Shown: positions 41,067 through 49,433 of the stretch, piece after piece
Numbering within the stretch: position 1 is the first letter of the stretch
How the letters are laid out: each line of letters begins with the position of its first letter
Notes under the pieces: model-generated
Databases searched by the model: none
What the model was told of the DNA's origin: nothing
The model's input: the letters and a program-made list of their open reading frames with translations, nothing else
Position numbers and translations under genes: made by a program
Assembly (NCBI RefSeq): GCF_946892675.1
Contig: NZ_CAMPOV010000002.1
Span: forward strand, 310,001-374,000
Source: Arthrobacter sp. Marseille-P9274
GTDB taxonomy: Bacteria; Actinomycetota; Actinomycetes; Actinomycetales; Micrococcaceae
DNA length: 64,000 nucleotides
Direction of reading: 5' to 3'

Positions 41067-44000
41067 ATGAGCGAAGCCGTCCTCCCCGACACCACCCGTA
41101 CCCCGGACCGCCGAGCCGGCAACACCGGCGTCGACCGGCCCGCCGTGCTCGCCGCGCTGGCCGCGGCGGGCATCACCGCCGACGCCTCGCCGCGCCGGCG
41201 GGCCGAGTACTCCTTCGACGCGTCCAACTACCGCGTCCCGCCGCTCGCCGTGGTCTTCCCGCGCAGCATCGAGGACGTCGTCGCCGCCGTGAAAGCCTGC
41301 CGCGCCACGGGCACGCCGCTGATCGGCCGCGGCGGCGGTACCTCGATGGCCGGCAACGCGATCGGTCCCGGGGTCGTGCTGGATTTCTCCCGCTACCTGA
41401 ACCGGATCCACCGCGTCGACGAGGCGGCCGGGACGGTTTCGGTGGAGCCCGGAGTGGTGCTGGCCGCGCTCTCCGCCGAGGTGGAGCGCGCGACGGAGGG
41501 ACGCTTCACCTTCGCGCCGGATCCGTCCTCGAAGAACCGCGCCACGGTCGGCGGCGCGCTGGGCAACGATGCGTGCGGCAACCACTCGGTCCGCTACGGC
41601 CGGACGTCTGACCACGTGGCGGAGATCGACGTCGTGACGTCCGACGGCGTTCGGCTCACCGCGGGCGCGGAGGGGCTGCGGGCCACGGATCCCGAGGACA
41701 CCGCCGCCGCGCTGCGCGCCGCGCAGCTCACTGCCGAGCTGAAGGAGCTGGCGCGCGCCAACCTCGCCGGGTTCCGCACCGAGCTCGGCCGGATCCAGCG
41801 GCAGGTTTCCGGCTACCACCTGGCCAACCTGCTGCCGGAGAAGGGCTTCAACGTGGCCCGCGCGCTGGTGGGGTCCGAGGGCACCTGCGCGGTCATCGTC
41901 GGGGCGCGGATGAAGCTGGTGCCGAAGCCCGCGAGCGCGCTGCTGGTCTGCGTCGGCTACCGGGACGTGGTCGAGGCCTCGCGGGATATCGGCACCATCC
42001 TCGAGTTCTCCCCCTCCGCGGTGGAGGGGATCGACGAGGCGATCGTGGACACCATGCGCTTCCGCCGCGGTGACGGCTCCGTGCAGGGCCTGCCGGAGGG
42101 CAAGGCCTGGCTGTACGTCGACCTGGACGGCGACGACCCGGACGAGGTCGCCGCAGAGGCCGAGCGGCTGCTGGCCCGGCTGAGGGAGAACGGCCGGATG
42201 ATGGACGGCCGCCCGGTCCCCGATCCGGTGGAGCGCGCCTCGCTCTGGCGCGTCCGCGAGGTCGGCGCCGGCCTGTCCTCCCGGCTGTCCACCGGCGGCG
42301 AGTCCTGGCCCGGCTGGGAGGATTCCGCCGTTGCGCCCGAAAAGCTGCCGGAGTACCTGGCGGACTTCCGCGACCTGCTGGCCAAGCACGGCCTGACCGG
42401 CGTGATGTACGGACACCTCGGCGCCGGCTGCATGCACATCCGGATCACCTACGACCTGCGCAGCGACGCCGGCCGCGCCGTGTTCCGGGCCTTCTCCCGC
42501 GAGGCCGCGGAGCTGGTGGTCCGGCATGGCGGCTCGCTCTCCGGCGAACACGGGGACGGCCGCGCCCGCTCCGAGCTGCTGCCGATCATGTACTCCGCCG
42601 CGATGCTGAGGGCCTTCGCCGACTACCGCCGGATCTGGGACCCCGCCGGCATCCTCAACCCCGGTTCGCTCACCGATCCGGACCCGCTGGACGCGCACCT
42701 GTCGCTGGACGGCGTGCCGGAGCGGCAGTGGCGCACCAGCTTCGACCTGCGCCCGATCGGCGCGGGCGGCAGCGCCAGCGCCGAGACCGACAACCCGGCG
42801 GACGAGTCCGGGGCCGGCGCCGACCCGTGGGTGCACGCCGTCCAGGGCTGCATCGGCGTGGGCAAGTGCCGCTCGGACACCGCCGGCGTCATGTGCCCCA
42901 GCTACCGCGCCACCCGGGACGAGAAGGACTCCACCCGCGGCCGCGCCCGCGTGCTGCAGGACATGGTCCGCGGCGCCCGCAGCATCGAGGAAGGCTGGCG
43001 CTCCGAGGAGGTCCGCGAGGTGCTGGACCTGTGCCTGTCCTGCAAGGCCTGCTCGAGCGACTGCCCCACCGGCACCGACATGGCGACCTACAAGTCCGAG
43101 TTCTTCGACCACTACTACCGCGGCCGGCGGCGTCCGCTCTCGCACTATTCGCTCGGCTGGCTGCCGCGCTGGCTCAAGCTCACCGGCCGCATCGCGCCGC
43201 TGGTCAACGCCGCGCTGGACACGCCGCTGGGCAAGCTGGCGGCGGCCGCGGGCGGCATGACCACGAAGCGCGCGCTGCCGAAGTTCGCCGGTGCCGGCGA
43301 ATGGTGGAGGCAGGTGGCCGCGGCCGGGCTGCAGCGCGGAAAGCACGACGGCGGTGTCCGGCCGGTCGCGGGCGGCACCTTGGAAGGCGAGTACGACGGC
43401 GGTGCACGCCACCGCGCGGACCGCACCTCCGGCGTCGTCCTCTTTGTGGACACCTTCACGCGCGGCTTCCGCCCGGAGGTCGCCGGTGCCGCCGCGCGGG
43501 TGCTCGCGGGCGCCGGACAGCCGGCCGAATGCTCGGCCGACGCGTGCTGCGGGCTGACCTGGATCTCCACCGGCCAGCTGGACACCGCGAAGAAGCTGCT
43601 CCGCGGGGCCGTCGAGGCGCTCGACGACGGGACGGACCGGCCGATCGTCGTCGTGGAACCCAGCTGCGCCGCCGCGCTGCGCAAGGACCTGCCCGAACTC
43701 GTGCATACCGAGCAGGCCCGCCGGGTGGCCGCCCGGGTGCGCAGCTTCGCCGCCTATGTGGGCGAGCTGGCCGCGGGCGGCTGGAAGCCGGCGCCGGCGG
43801 AACCGCTGCCGGAGCAGGTGGTGCTGCAGACGCACTGCCACGAGTACGCCGTCTTCGGCGCCGCAACCCAGCGGCAGGCCCTGGCCGCCGTCGGCATCGA
43901 AGGCGTCACCGATGCGACCGGCTGCTGCGGTGTCGCCGGCAACTTCGGCTTCGAGAAGCAGCACTACGACGTGAGCATGCAGGTGGCCGAGCACGCCCTG

Positions 44001-44168
44001 GCCCCGGCCCTGCGCGGCAGCGGCACGGACGTGCCGGTCCTGACGGACGGCTTCTCCTGCGCCATGCAGGTCAACCAGCTCGCCCCGGACAGACCCGGCC
44101 GGCACCTCGCCCAGCTGCTCGATCCCAAACCTGACCAGACCACTGACAAGAAGGACTCTCCCGCATGA
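41067..44168 (+). CDS. FAD-linked oxidase with iron-sulfur domains (YdiJ/D-2-hydroxyacid dehydrogenase type)
   Basis: A 1033-residue two-part enzyme. Residues ~50-500 form the FAD_binding_4 plus FAD-oxidase C module (GRGGGTSMAGNAIGPGVVLD, NDACGNHSVRYGRTSDHV, HLGAGCMHIRI, SGEHGDGRARSE). Then come two cysteine clusters (CIGVGKCRSDTAGVMCPSY and CLSCKACSSDCPTGTDM) for [4Fe-4S] centres, and two CCG domains (CCGLTW, CCGVAGNFGFEK). Size and order match E. coli YdiJ, a D-2-hydroxyglutarate dehydrogenase. It passes electrons from a D-hydroxyacid to the respiratory chain. A Gly/Asp/Arg-rich linker before the CCG part has no known role. Confidence 0.88.
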   Translation: MSEAVLPDTTRTPDRRAGNTGVDRPAVLAALAAAGITADASPRRRAEYSFDASNYRVPPLAVVFPRSIEDVVAAVKACRATGTPLIGRGGGTSMAGNAIGPGVVLDFSRYLNRIHRVDEAAGTVSVEPGVVLAALSAEVERATEGRFTFAPDPSSKNRATVGGALGNDACGNHSVRYGRTSDHVAEIDVVTSDGVRLTAGAEGLRATDPEDTAAALRAAQLTAELKELARANLAGFRTELGRIQRQVSGYHLANLLPEKGFNVARALVGSEGTCAVIVGARMKLVPKPASALLVCVGYRDVVEASRDIGTILEFSPSAVEGIDEAIVDTMRFRRGDGSVQGLPEGKAWLYVDLDGDDPDEVAAEAERLLARLRENGRMMDGRPVPDPVERASLWRVREVGAGLSSRLSTGGESWPGWEDSAVAPEKLPEYLADFRDLLAKHGLTGVMYGHLGAGCMHIRITYDLRSDAGRAVFRAFSREAAELVVRHGGSLSGEHGDGRARSELLPIMYSAAMLRAFADYRRIWDPAGILNPGSLTDPDPLDAHLSLDGVPERQWRTSFDLRPIGAGGSASAETDNPADESGAGADPWVHAVQGCIGVGKCRSDTAGVMCPSYRATRDEKDSTRGRARVLQDMVRGARSIEEGWRSEEVREVLDLCLSCKACSSDCPTGTDMATYKSEFFDHYYRGRRRPLSHYSLGWLPRWLKLTGRIAPLVNAALDTPLGKLAAAAGGMTTKRALPKFAGAGEWWRQVAAAGLQRGKHDGGVRPVAGGTLEGEYDGGARHRADRTSGVVLFVDTFTRGFRPEVAGAAARVLAGAGQPAECSADACCGLTWISTGQLDTAKKLLRGAVEALDDGTDRPIVVVEPSCAAALRKDLPELVHTEQARRVAARVRSFAAYVGELAAGGWKPAPAEPLPEQVVLQTHCHEYAVFGAATQRQALAAVGIEGVTDATGCCGVAGNFGFEKQHYDVSMQVAEHALAPALRGSGTDVPVLTDGFSCAMQVNQLAPDRPGRHLAQLLDPKPDQTTDKKDSPA

Positions 44169-45664
44169 CAACTGAGACCGCCCCCCGCACCGACGCAGCA
44201 ACCTCGCAGGAGGCGCGCGACGCCGTCGCCAAGGTCAGCACCGGCGTCTTCATCGACGGCGAGTGGAGCGAATCCGCCTCCGGCGCCCGCTTCGACGTCG
44301 TCAATCCCGCCACCGAGGAAGTCGTCGCCACCGTGGCCGACGGCGGCCCGGAGGACGCCCGCCGCGCCATCGAAACCGCCGGCCGGGTGCAGAAGGAGTG
44401 GGCGAAGACCGCGCCGCGCGAGCGCAGCGAGATCCTGCGCCGAGCCTACGACCTGATCATGGCGCGGCAGGACGAGCTGGCGCTGGTGATGACCACGGAG
44501 ATGGGCAAGCCCTTCGCCGAGGCCAAGGGCGAGGTGGCCTACGCCGCCGAGTTCTTCCGCTGGTTCTCCGAGGAGGCGGTGCGGATCGGCGGCGACGTGA
44601 CCACCACGGGCGACGGCAAGAACCGCATCCTGGTTTCCAAGGAGCCCGTCGGCCCCTGCGTGCTGGTCACCCCGTGGAACTTCCCGCTGGCCATGGGCAC
44701 CCGCAAGATCGGCCCGGCCATCGCCGCCGGCTGCACCATCGTGTTCAAGCCGGCCAACCTGACCCCGCTGTCCTCGCTGGCGCTGGCGGACATCCTCATC
44801 GAGGCCGGTCTGCCCAAGGGCGTGCTCAACGTCGTCTGCACGTCGAAGGCCTCCTCCGTGGTGACGCCGTGGATGGAGAGCGGCATCGCCCGCAAGGTCA
44901 GCTTCACCGGCTCCACCGAGGTGGGCGTGAAGCTGCTCGAGCAGGCGGCCAAGCACGTCATGCGCTCCTCGATGGAGCTCGGCGGCAACGCGCCGTTCAT
45001 CGTGTTCGAGGACGCCGACCTGGACCGTGCCGTCGAGGGCGCGGTCGCCGCCAAGATGCGCAACATGGGCGAGGCCTGCACCGCGGCCAACCGTCTGTTC
45101 GTGCAGCGGCCGGTCGCCGAGGAGTTCGCCCGCAGACTGGCCGCGCGGCTCGGCGCACTCACGGTGGGGGACGGCGCGAAGGATGGCACCGACGTCGGAC
45201 CTTTGGTGGAAGAGAAGGCCCTGGTGAAGGTGCAGGAACTGGTGGACGACGCCGTCGCCAAGGGCGCCACCGTGGTCTGCGGCGGCTCCCGTCCGGAACG
45301 CCCCGGCTACTTCTACTCCCCCACGGTGCTTTCCGACGTCGATCCGGCCGCGGACCTGATGAGCGAGGAGATCTTCGGCCCGGTGGCCCCCGTCATCCCC
45401 TTCGACACCGAGGAGGAAGTCACCCGGCTGGCCAACGACACCCCGTGGGGGCTGGTCGGCTACCTGTTCACGCAGGACGTGGACCGAGGCTTCCGGATGG
45501 GCGAGGCGCTGGAGGTCGGCATGGTCGGCCTGAACACCGGCGTCGTGTCCAACCCGGCGGCGCCGTTCGGCGGCATCAAGGCCTCCGGGCTGGGCCGCGA
45601 GGGCGGGCGCGTGGGGATCGAGGAGTTCCTCGAGTACAAGTACATGGCCGTTCCACGCGGCTGA
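44165..45664 (+). CDS. NAD(P)-dependent (succinate/aspartate) semialdehyde dehydrogenase
   Basis: A 499-residue aldehyde dehydrogenase. PWNFPLAM holds the oxyanion Asn, FTGSTEVG the cofactor site, MELGGNAPF the general-base Glu, and GEACTAANR the catalytic Cys. The overall sequence is closest to succinate-semialdehyde dehydrogenases such as GabD (KEPVGPCVLVTPWNFPLAMGTRKIGPA). Its start overlaps the preceding stop (ATGA). In an ectoine pathway this would be the aspartate-semialdehyde dehydrogenase step (DoeC role); in GABA use, succinate semialdehyde oxidation. Confidence 0.9.
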   Translation: MTTETAPRTDAATSQEARDAVAKVSTGVFIDGEWSESASGARFDVVNPATEEVVATVADGGPEDARRAIETAGRVQKEWAKTAPRERSEILRRAYDLIMARQDELALVMTTEMGKPFAEAKGEVAYAAEFFRWFSEEAVRIGGDVTTTGDGKNRILVSKEPVGPCVLVTPWNFPLAMGTRKIGPAIAAGCTIVFKPANLTPLSSLALADILIEAGLPKGVLNVVCTSKASSVVTPWMESGIARKVSFTGSTEVGVKLLEQAAKHVMRSSMELGGNAPFIVFEDADLDRAVEGAVAAKMRNMGEACTAANRLFVQRPVAEEFARRLAARLGALTVGDGAKDGTDVGPLVEEKALVKVQELVDDAVAKGATVVCGGSRPERPGYFYSPTVLSDVDPAADLMSEEIFGPVAPVIPFDTEEEVTRLANDTPWGLVGYLFTQDVDRGFRMGEALEVGMVGLNTGVVSNPAAPFGGIKASGLGREGGRVGIEEFLEYKYMAVPRG

Positions 45665-45696
45665 ACATTTCCCGTCTAGACATCACGGAGGCTTGA

Positions 45697-46902
45697 GTGG
45701 AACCAAACGGCATCGCCCCCATGCTCTTCTCCATCGGGGAGTACGAGGCGCGGCTCGCAGCGGTCCGGCTGCGCATGGAGGACCAGGGCCTAAGCGCCCT
45801 GATCGTCACCGATCCGGCCAATATCTATTACCTGACCGGCTACAACGCCTGGTCCTTCTATACTCCGCAGATGGTGTTCGTGCCGGCCCAGGGCGACATG
45901 ATCCTCTTCACCCGGCAGATGGATGCCAACGGCGCGTTCCGCACGGCCTGGCTGCCGGAAGAGTGCATCGTCGGCTACCCGGAGAGCTACATCCACCGGC
46001 CGCACATCCACCCCTTCGACTGGGTCGCGTTCGCGCTGCGCGAGCGGCACCTGATCGCGCCGGCGGCCAAGGGCTGCGTGGGCCTGGAGATGGACTCGCA
46101 CTTCTTCGCGCCGAAGGCCTACCGTGCACTGGTCAACGCCATCCCGGAGTGGACGCTGGTGGACAGCTTCGAGCTCGTGAACTGGGTGCGGTCCGTGAAG
46201 TCGCCCGCGGAGATCCAGTTGATGCACAAGGCCGCGGTGATCACCAACAATGCGATGGCCGCCGCCGAGGAGGCCATCCGTCCCGGGGCCCGGCAGTGCG
46301 ACATCGCGGCCGCGATCACGGAGGCGCAGATCTCCGGCACCGAGGAATTCGGCGGCGACTACACGGCCATCGTGCCGCTGCTGCCGACGGCGGAATCCGC
46401 CGACACCCCGCACTTGACCTGGAGCGAGCGGCGGCTGCGCGGCGATGAGGCGGTCGTCGTCGAACTCGCCGGCGCCTACAAGCGCTACCACGTCCCGCTG
46501 AACCGGACCTTCCTGCTGGGCCAGCCGTCCGCGGAGCTGAGCCGCGTGGCCGAAGCCACGGACGCCGGCCTCAACGCAATGCTGGACGTGATCGGCGCCG
46601 GCGTGCCCGTCCGGGAGGTCGCCGCCGTGTGGAACCGCACCATCTTCGAGTACGGCTACGAAAAGGACTCGCGGCTGGGCTACTCGATCGGCATCGGCTA
46701 CCCGCCGGACTGGGGCGAGCGCACCATCAGCATCCGCAGCGAGGACGAGCGGGGCCTGGCCGAGAACATGACCTTCCACCTGATCTGCGGGATGTGGATG
46801 GACAACTACGGCTACGGCCTCTCCGAATCCATCCGCGTCACGGCGACCGGCGTCGAAACCTTCACCACCTACAAGCGGGGCCTGCTCCCCATCAACAGCT
46901 AG
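45697..46902 (+). CDS. doeA: Ectoine hydrolase-like M24-fold protein (DoeA/EutD)
   Basis: A 401-residue creatinase/aminopeptidase-fold protein with GTG start after GGAGG. Segments such as DPANIYYLTGYNAWSFY, DANGAFRTAWLPEECIVGYP, VNWVRSVKSPAEI, FGGDYTAIVPLLP, PHLTWSE, YKRYHVPLNRTFLLG, EKDSRLGYSIGIGYPPDWGER and ENMTFHLICGMW closely resemble ectoine hydrolases as I remember them. The two Asp metal ligands of M24 peptidases are absent: VVVELAGA (253-260) and HVPLNRT stand in their place, as in ectoine hydrolases. It would open ectoine to N-acetyl-diaminobutyrate. A creatinase-like or peptidase role is the alternative. Confidence 0.78.
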   Translation: MEPNGIAPMLFSIGEYEARLAAVRLRMEDQGLSALIVTDPANIYYLTGYNAWSFYTPQMVFVPAQGDMILFTRQMDANGAFRTAWLPEECIVGYPESYIHRPHIHPFDWVAFALRERHLIAPAAKGCVGLEMDSHFFAPKAYRALVNAIPEWTLVDSFELVNWVRSVKSPAEIQLMHKAAVITNNAMAAAEEAIRPGARQCDIAAAITEAQISGTEEFGGDYTAIVPLLPTAESADTPHLTWSERRLRGDEAVVVELAGAYKRYHVPLNRTFLLGQPSAELSRVAEATDAGLNAMLDVIGAGVPVREVAAVWNRTIFEYGYEKDSRLGYSIGIGYPPDWGERTISIRSEDERGLAENMTFHLICGMWMDNYGYGLSESIRVTATGVETFTTYKRGLLPINS

Positions 46903-46910
46903 GACTTCCT

Positions 46911-48155
46911 ATGACCCTGCGCAACCTTCCCCTCGGGGCACGGGCCGGCAACCTGGTCGGCTCCGTCATCGACTCCAGCACGTCGCTGCTGGCCAAGCAG
47001 ACCCACGACATCGTGCGCTTCGCGATGGGCGCCCCGGCGGAGGAAGCCGTGCCCGTCGAGCTGTTCAACAGCGTGCCCGCCGCCGTCTACGACGCCTCCT
47101 CCTACACCTACGGCGCCACGGAAGGCGAGCCGCACCTCATCGACGCGCTCACGGACTATTTATCGACGACGGCGGATCCCACCGCGCGTGAACGCATCAC
47201 CATCACTTCGGGCGGCATGCAGGGGCTGGACCTGGCCTTCAAGATCTTCGTCGACCCCGGCGACCTGGTGGTCGTGGAGAGCCCGACGTACACCAACGGC
47301 TCGGCCACCGCGCTCAGCTACGGCGCGGAGCTGCTGGAGGTCCCGGTCGACGAGGACGGCATGGACGTGGACCAGCTGGAGTCCCTCGTGGCCGCGTACG
47401 GCAAGACGCCGAAGGCCATCTACACCATTCCCAACTTCCAGAACCCGTCGGGGACGACGCTCTCGCTGCCGCGCCGCAAGCGGCTGCTGGAGCTGGCGCA
47501 TGAGTGGAACACCGTGATTGTCGACGACGACCCGTACGGCCTGCTGCGCTTCGAGGGCGAGGAGCTGCCCACCTTCAACCAGCTCAGCCCGGACGATCCG
47601 CTGATCTTCTCGGTCCGCACCTTCTCCAAGATCCTCGCCCCCGGCCTGCGCGTGGGCTGGGTGGAGACCGACCCGGAGCTGCAGCGCCTGGTCATCAACG
47701 CCAAGCAGGCCATGGACACCTGCACCAACGTGCCGGCCCAGCACCTGGTGGCCGAGTTCATCCTGCGCGGCGGCCTGGACGACCACCTGGCCTGGCTGCG
47801 CCGCGAGTACCAGGGCCGCAAGCACGCAATGCTGGAGAGCATCGGGCGGCATCTCGGGGACCGCGTGCGCACCACGAACCCCGACGGCGGTTTCTTCCTC
47901 TGGGTGACGCTGCAGGGCGAGGACGCGAAGATCAACACCCAGCGGCTGTTCGACATCGCGCTGGCCGAGGGCGTCGCCTTCATCCCGGGCCCGGCGCTCT
48001 CCCCCGGCGGCCGGTTCACCGACGCCTTCCGGCTCTGCTTCGCCTCCTCGTCGCCGGAGCGCACCGAGACCGGCATCGTCCGCCTCGCCGCGGCCATCGA
48101 CAAGGCCCGCGCCGAGGTCTCCTTCGGCACGGCAGCCTCCTCGGGAGCGCGGTAG
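46911..48155 (+). CDS. PLP-dependent aminotransferase, class I/II (2-aminoadipate/MocR-type catalytic domain)
   Basis: A 414-residue fold-type I aminotransferase. It shows YTYGATEGEPHLIDALTDYL, ITSGGMQGLDLAFKIFVDPGD, ESPTYTNG, YTIPNFQNPSGTTLS, VDDDPYGLLRF and the Schiff-base lysine in VRTFSKILAPGLRVGWV. These are features of the LysN/2-aminoadipate group, which also supplies the catalytic part of MocR regulators; no helix-turn-helix is attached here. It lies 8 bp after the hydrolase gene. It may be a second transaminase of the pathway, for example for diaminobutyrate or aspartate. Confidence 0.86.
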   Translation: MTLRNLPLGARAGNLVGSVIDSSTSLLAKQTHDIVRFAMGAPAEEAVPVELFNSVPAAVYDASSYTYGATEGEPHLIDALTDYLSTTADPTARERITITSGGMQGLDLAFKIFVDPGDLVVVESPTYTNGSATALSYGAELLEVPVDEDGMDVDQLESLVAAYGKTPKAIYTIPNFQNPSGTTLSLPRRKRLLELAHEWNTVIVDDDPYGLLRFEGEELPTFNQLSPDDPLIFSVRTFSKILAPGLRVGWVETDPELQRLVINAKQAMDTCTNVPAQHLVAEFILRGGLDDHLAWLRREYQGRKHAMLESIGRHLGDRVRTTNPDGGFFLWVTLQGEDAKINTQRLFDIALAEGVAFIPGPALSPGGRFTDAFRLCFASSSPERTETGIVRLAAAIDKARAEVSFGTAASSGAR

Positions 48156-49424
48156 GTGGCGCCGGCCCCCCGCGAGGCAGCCCAGCGCGCGCTGACTGCC
48201 ACCGAGCAAGCCGTCCTCGACGCCGTCGACCTGGGCCGGATCGTAAACCTCGCCGCCCGGCTCATCGGGGCCGGCGGCGAGAACCCCGGGGACACCGAGG
48301 CCGCCACCGTCGCCGTGCTGGAGGCCGCGGCCCGCGAGCTGGGCCTCGAAGTCGCCATCCAGCCCGCGGCCCCCGACCGCCCGAACATCCTCGTCACGCT
48401 GCCGCCGCCCGCTCCCGCCGGGACGGCTGCGGAGACCGGCGTCCCGGGCCCGGAATCCGGCGCGGCGCGCGGCCTGATGTTCCTCGGCCACTCCGACGTC
48501 GTCCCGGCGGGGCCCGGCTGGAGCCGCCAGCCCTTCCAGGCCGCCGTGGAAAACGGCCGGCTCTACGGGCGGGGCGCCACGGACATGAAGGGCGGCCTCG
48601 CCGCGGTCCTCGGCGCCATGGCCGCGCTCAAGCAGGCGGGCGCCGAGCTCTCCGGCCCCGTCACGCTGGTCTGCACCGTGGACGAAGAGGACCTCGGCCT
48701 CGGCATCCGGACGCTGGCCGCCTCGGCCCTCCCCCATGACTACCTCGGCTGCGTCGTGGCCGAACCCACGGACCTGGAAACCGTCGTCGGCTGCCGCGGC
48801 GACAGTTACCTGGAACTGGAAATCACCGGCCGCCCCGCGCACTCCGGCCGCCCGGCGGACGGGCGCAACGCCATCGCCGCCGCCGCCCGGATCTGCGAAC
48901 TCATCCGCGCGGACCACGAGCGGCTGCAGCAGGACCAGGACGACCTCCTCGGAGCCGGCAGCTGGAATGTCGGACTGATCGAAGGAGGCCAGGGCACCTC
49001 GGTGGTGGCGCCGTCGTGCTCCCTCTCCCTGGACCGCCGCCTGATGCCGGACGATGACCCGGACCGCATCCTCGCGGACCTGCTGGCCCGGATCCGCGAA
49101 GCCGGCATTGACACGGACGGGATTTCAGTCACCGGCCGCGTCAGCATGCAGATGCCAGGCTTCCGCACCCCCGCGGACCACCCGCTGGTCGCCGCGGCCG
49201 TGGCCAGCGTGGAAGCTGCCGGGGGCAGCACCCGGATCGGCGGCTGGACGGCCGCGTGCGACGGCGGCTTCATCGTCCGCGACTTCGGCGTGCCTGCCAT
49301 TGTGCTCGGCCCGGGCGGCCTCAACGACCAAGCCCACCAGGCGGACGAATCCGTCGGCCTGGACGAACTGTCCATCGCCGCGCGTGCCTACGCCCTGCTC
49401 TGCCTGCGTACCCTGACCAACTAG
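48156..49424 (+). CDS. M20-family deacylase (ArgE/DapE type)
   Basis: A 422-residue zinc amidohydrolase with GTG start directly after the preceding stop. Metal ligands are His in FLGHSDVVPA, Asp in YGRGATDMKGG, Glu-Glu in CTVDEEDLG, the Glu of VVAEPTDLE, and the terminal His in NDQAHQADESV. The dimerisation lid begins RGDSYLELEITGRPAHSG. ArgE/DapE enzymes remove acyl groups from amino acids. In this operon it could remove acetate from N-acetyl-2,4-diaminobutyrate, the job done elsewhere by the unrelated DoeB/EutE. That role is inferred from position only. Confidence 0.88.
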   Translation: MAPAPREAAQRALTATEQAVLDAVDLGRIVNLAARLIGAGGENPGDTEAATVAVLEAAARELGLEVAIQPAAPDRPNILVTLPPPAPAGTAAETGVPGPESGAARGLMFLGHSDVVPAGPGWSRQPFQAAVENGRLYGRGATDMKGGLAAVLGAMAALKQAGAELSGPVTLVCTVDEEDLGLGIRTLAASALPHDYLGCVVAEPTDLETVVGCRGDSYLELEITGRPAHSGRPADGRNAIAAAARICELIRADHERLQQDQDDLLGAGSWNVGLIEGGQGTSVVAPSCSLSLDRRLMPDDDPDRILADLLARIREAGIDTDGISVTGRVSMQMPGFRTPADHPLVAAAVASVEAAGGSTRIGGWTAACDGGFIVRDFGVPAIVLGPGGLNDQAHQADESVGLDELSIAARAYALLCLRTLTN

Positions 49425-49433
49425 GAGCACTCC

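Noticed and set aside
43340-43440. ACGACGGCGG strings inside genes as copies of the terminator repeat
   Set aside because: Inside genes (here, 15158, 16271, 24478, 61043) they simply encode Asp-Gly-Gly and lack the paired arm.
39783-44201. Very long open frame (about 1470 codons) on the minus strand
   Set aside because: It is antisense to the aminotransferase and FAD/Fe-S genes, whose family motifs are clear. The composition (Arg/Gly/Ala/Val/Leu-rich) is typical of high-GC antisense frames.
45697-46902. Xaa-Pro aminopeptidase as first call
   Set aside because: The dimetal Asp ligands are missing and neighbouring enzymes do not suit peptide use; the ectoine hydrolase pattern fits better.
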